Origin: an uncultured Collinsella sp.
Lineage (GTDB): Bacteria; Actinomycetota; Coriobacteriia; Coriobacteriales; Coriobacteriaceae
NCBI GenBank assembly: GCA_900547025.1
Contig: UREZ01000021.1
Location: 1-24,621, forward strand
DNA: 24,621 nt
Direction: 5' to 3'
Position 1 is the first letter of the stretch. Each line of letters begins with the position of its first letter. Position numbers and translations under genes: made by a program. Below are positions 24,321 to 24,621 of this stretch, in pieces. The notes below the pieces were generated by a model. The model did no database searches, was not told the origin of the DNA, and was given only the letters and a program-made list of their open reading frames with translations.

Positions 24321-24621
24321 ATGGCGATTCTTTTGGGATGCGATTCCGTCAGCCTAGAGTTTCCCACCAAGCATATTTTCGATAGCGTGACGCTCGGCGT
24401 GGGCGAGGGCGACCGTATTGGTATTGTCGGTAAAAACGGCGACGGCAAGTCGACGCTGCTGAGCGTGCTCGCCGGCACGCTGGAGCCCGACGACGGCCGC
24501 GTGACGCATCGTCGCGGCACCACGATCGGCCTGCTCGGCCAAAAGGACCAGCTTGTCGACACCGACACCGTGCACCATGCCGTCGTGGGCGACACGCCCG
24601 AGTATGAGTGGGCGTCGAGCC
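24321..24621 (+). CDS. ABC-F family ATPase, N-terminal part only (Uup-like)
   Basis: About 100 codons are visible before the window ends. The start MAILLGCDSVSLEFPTKHIF is that of a soluble, duplicated ABC-F protein without membrane domains. Walker A reads GIVGKNGDGKSTLL, and GTTIGLLGQKDQL follows where ABC-F proteins have the strand before the Q-loop. ABC-F proteins act on ribosomes (translation factors, antibiotic resistance) and the Uup branch is linked to DNA transactions. The visible part is most like Uup, but subtype needs the second half. GAAGGAG precedes the ATG, and the pst terminator upstream makes it a separate transcript. Confidence 0.88.
   Translation, partial: MAILLGCDSVSLEFPTKHIFDSVTLGVGEGDRIGIVGKNGDGKSTLLSVLAGTLEPDDGRVTHRRGTTIGLLGQKDQLVDTDTVHHAVVGDTPEYEWASS

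Overview
This window looks like the chromosome of a high-G+C Coriobacteriia (Actinomycetota), most plausibly Collinsella or a close relative. I infer this from the G/C-rich third codon positions, the gene set and the many palindromic intergenic repeats; no rRNA or other phylogenetic marker is present, so genus is a moderate-confidence guess. I see no tRNA, rRNA, CRISPR array, integrase or transposase.

Layout: a truncated conserved protein (minus strand, 1-530), then a 56-residue membrane protein (722-892). A minus-strand pair follows: a NOL1/NOP2/Sun-type RNA m5C methyltransferase (917-2020) downstream of an unusual methionyl-tRNA synthetase-like enzyme (2080-4230). Divergent from these is a plus-strand run: a DUF3267 membrane metalloprotease-like protein, queH (4940-5515) and queA (5580-6797). 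A long tail-anchored coiled-coil protein lies on the minus strand (7062-8843), followed by an SDR oxidoreductase (9140-9940), tgt (10239-11378) and a LOG-family protein (11592-12350). tgt, queA and queH together turn preQ1 into queuosine in tRNA, so this is a loosely scattered queuosine locus beside other translation genes.

12351-16697 is an accessory block of visibly lower G+C. It holds a RelB/DinJ-YafQ toxin-antitoxin pair and a 984-residue TOTE-type primase, SF2 helicase and PLD-like fusion protein. It ends in a diverged 129-bp second copy of the 3' end of the LOG gene. This is the strongest sign of acquired DNA here: a small probable defence module placed at the 3' end of a housekeeping gene.

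After it come a DegV lipid-binding protein (minus), a HAD phosphatase and an M20 dipeptidase (plus). The pstS-pstC-pstA-pstB phosphate transporter operon (20498-24157) ends at a good terminator with no phoU, and the window closes within an ABC-F ATPase.

Intergenic DNA is rich in structure. A large folded element recurs immediately after the stop codons of queA, the SDR gene and the dipeptidase gene. Its apical hairpin has changed sequence between copies while keeping its pairing. Two families of palindromic repeats and several isolated palindromes are also present. One family, with two copies, brackets the TOTE gene.
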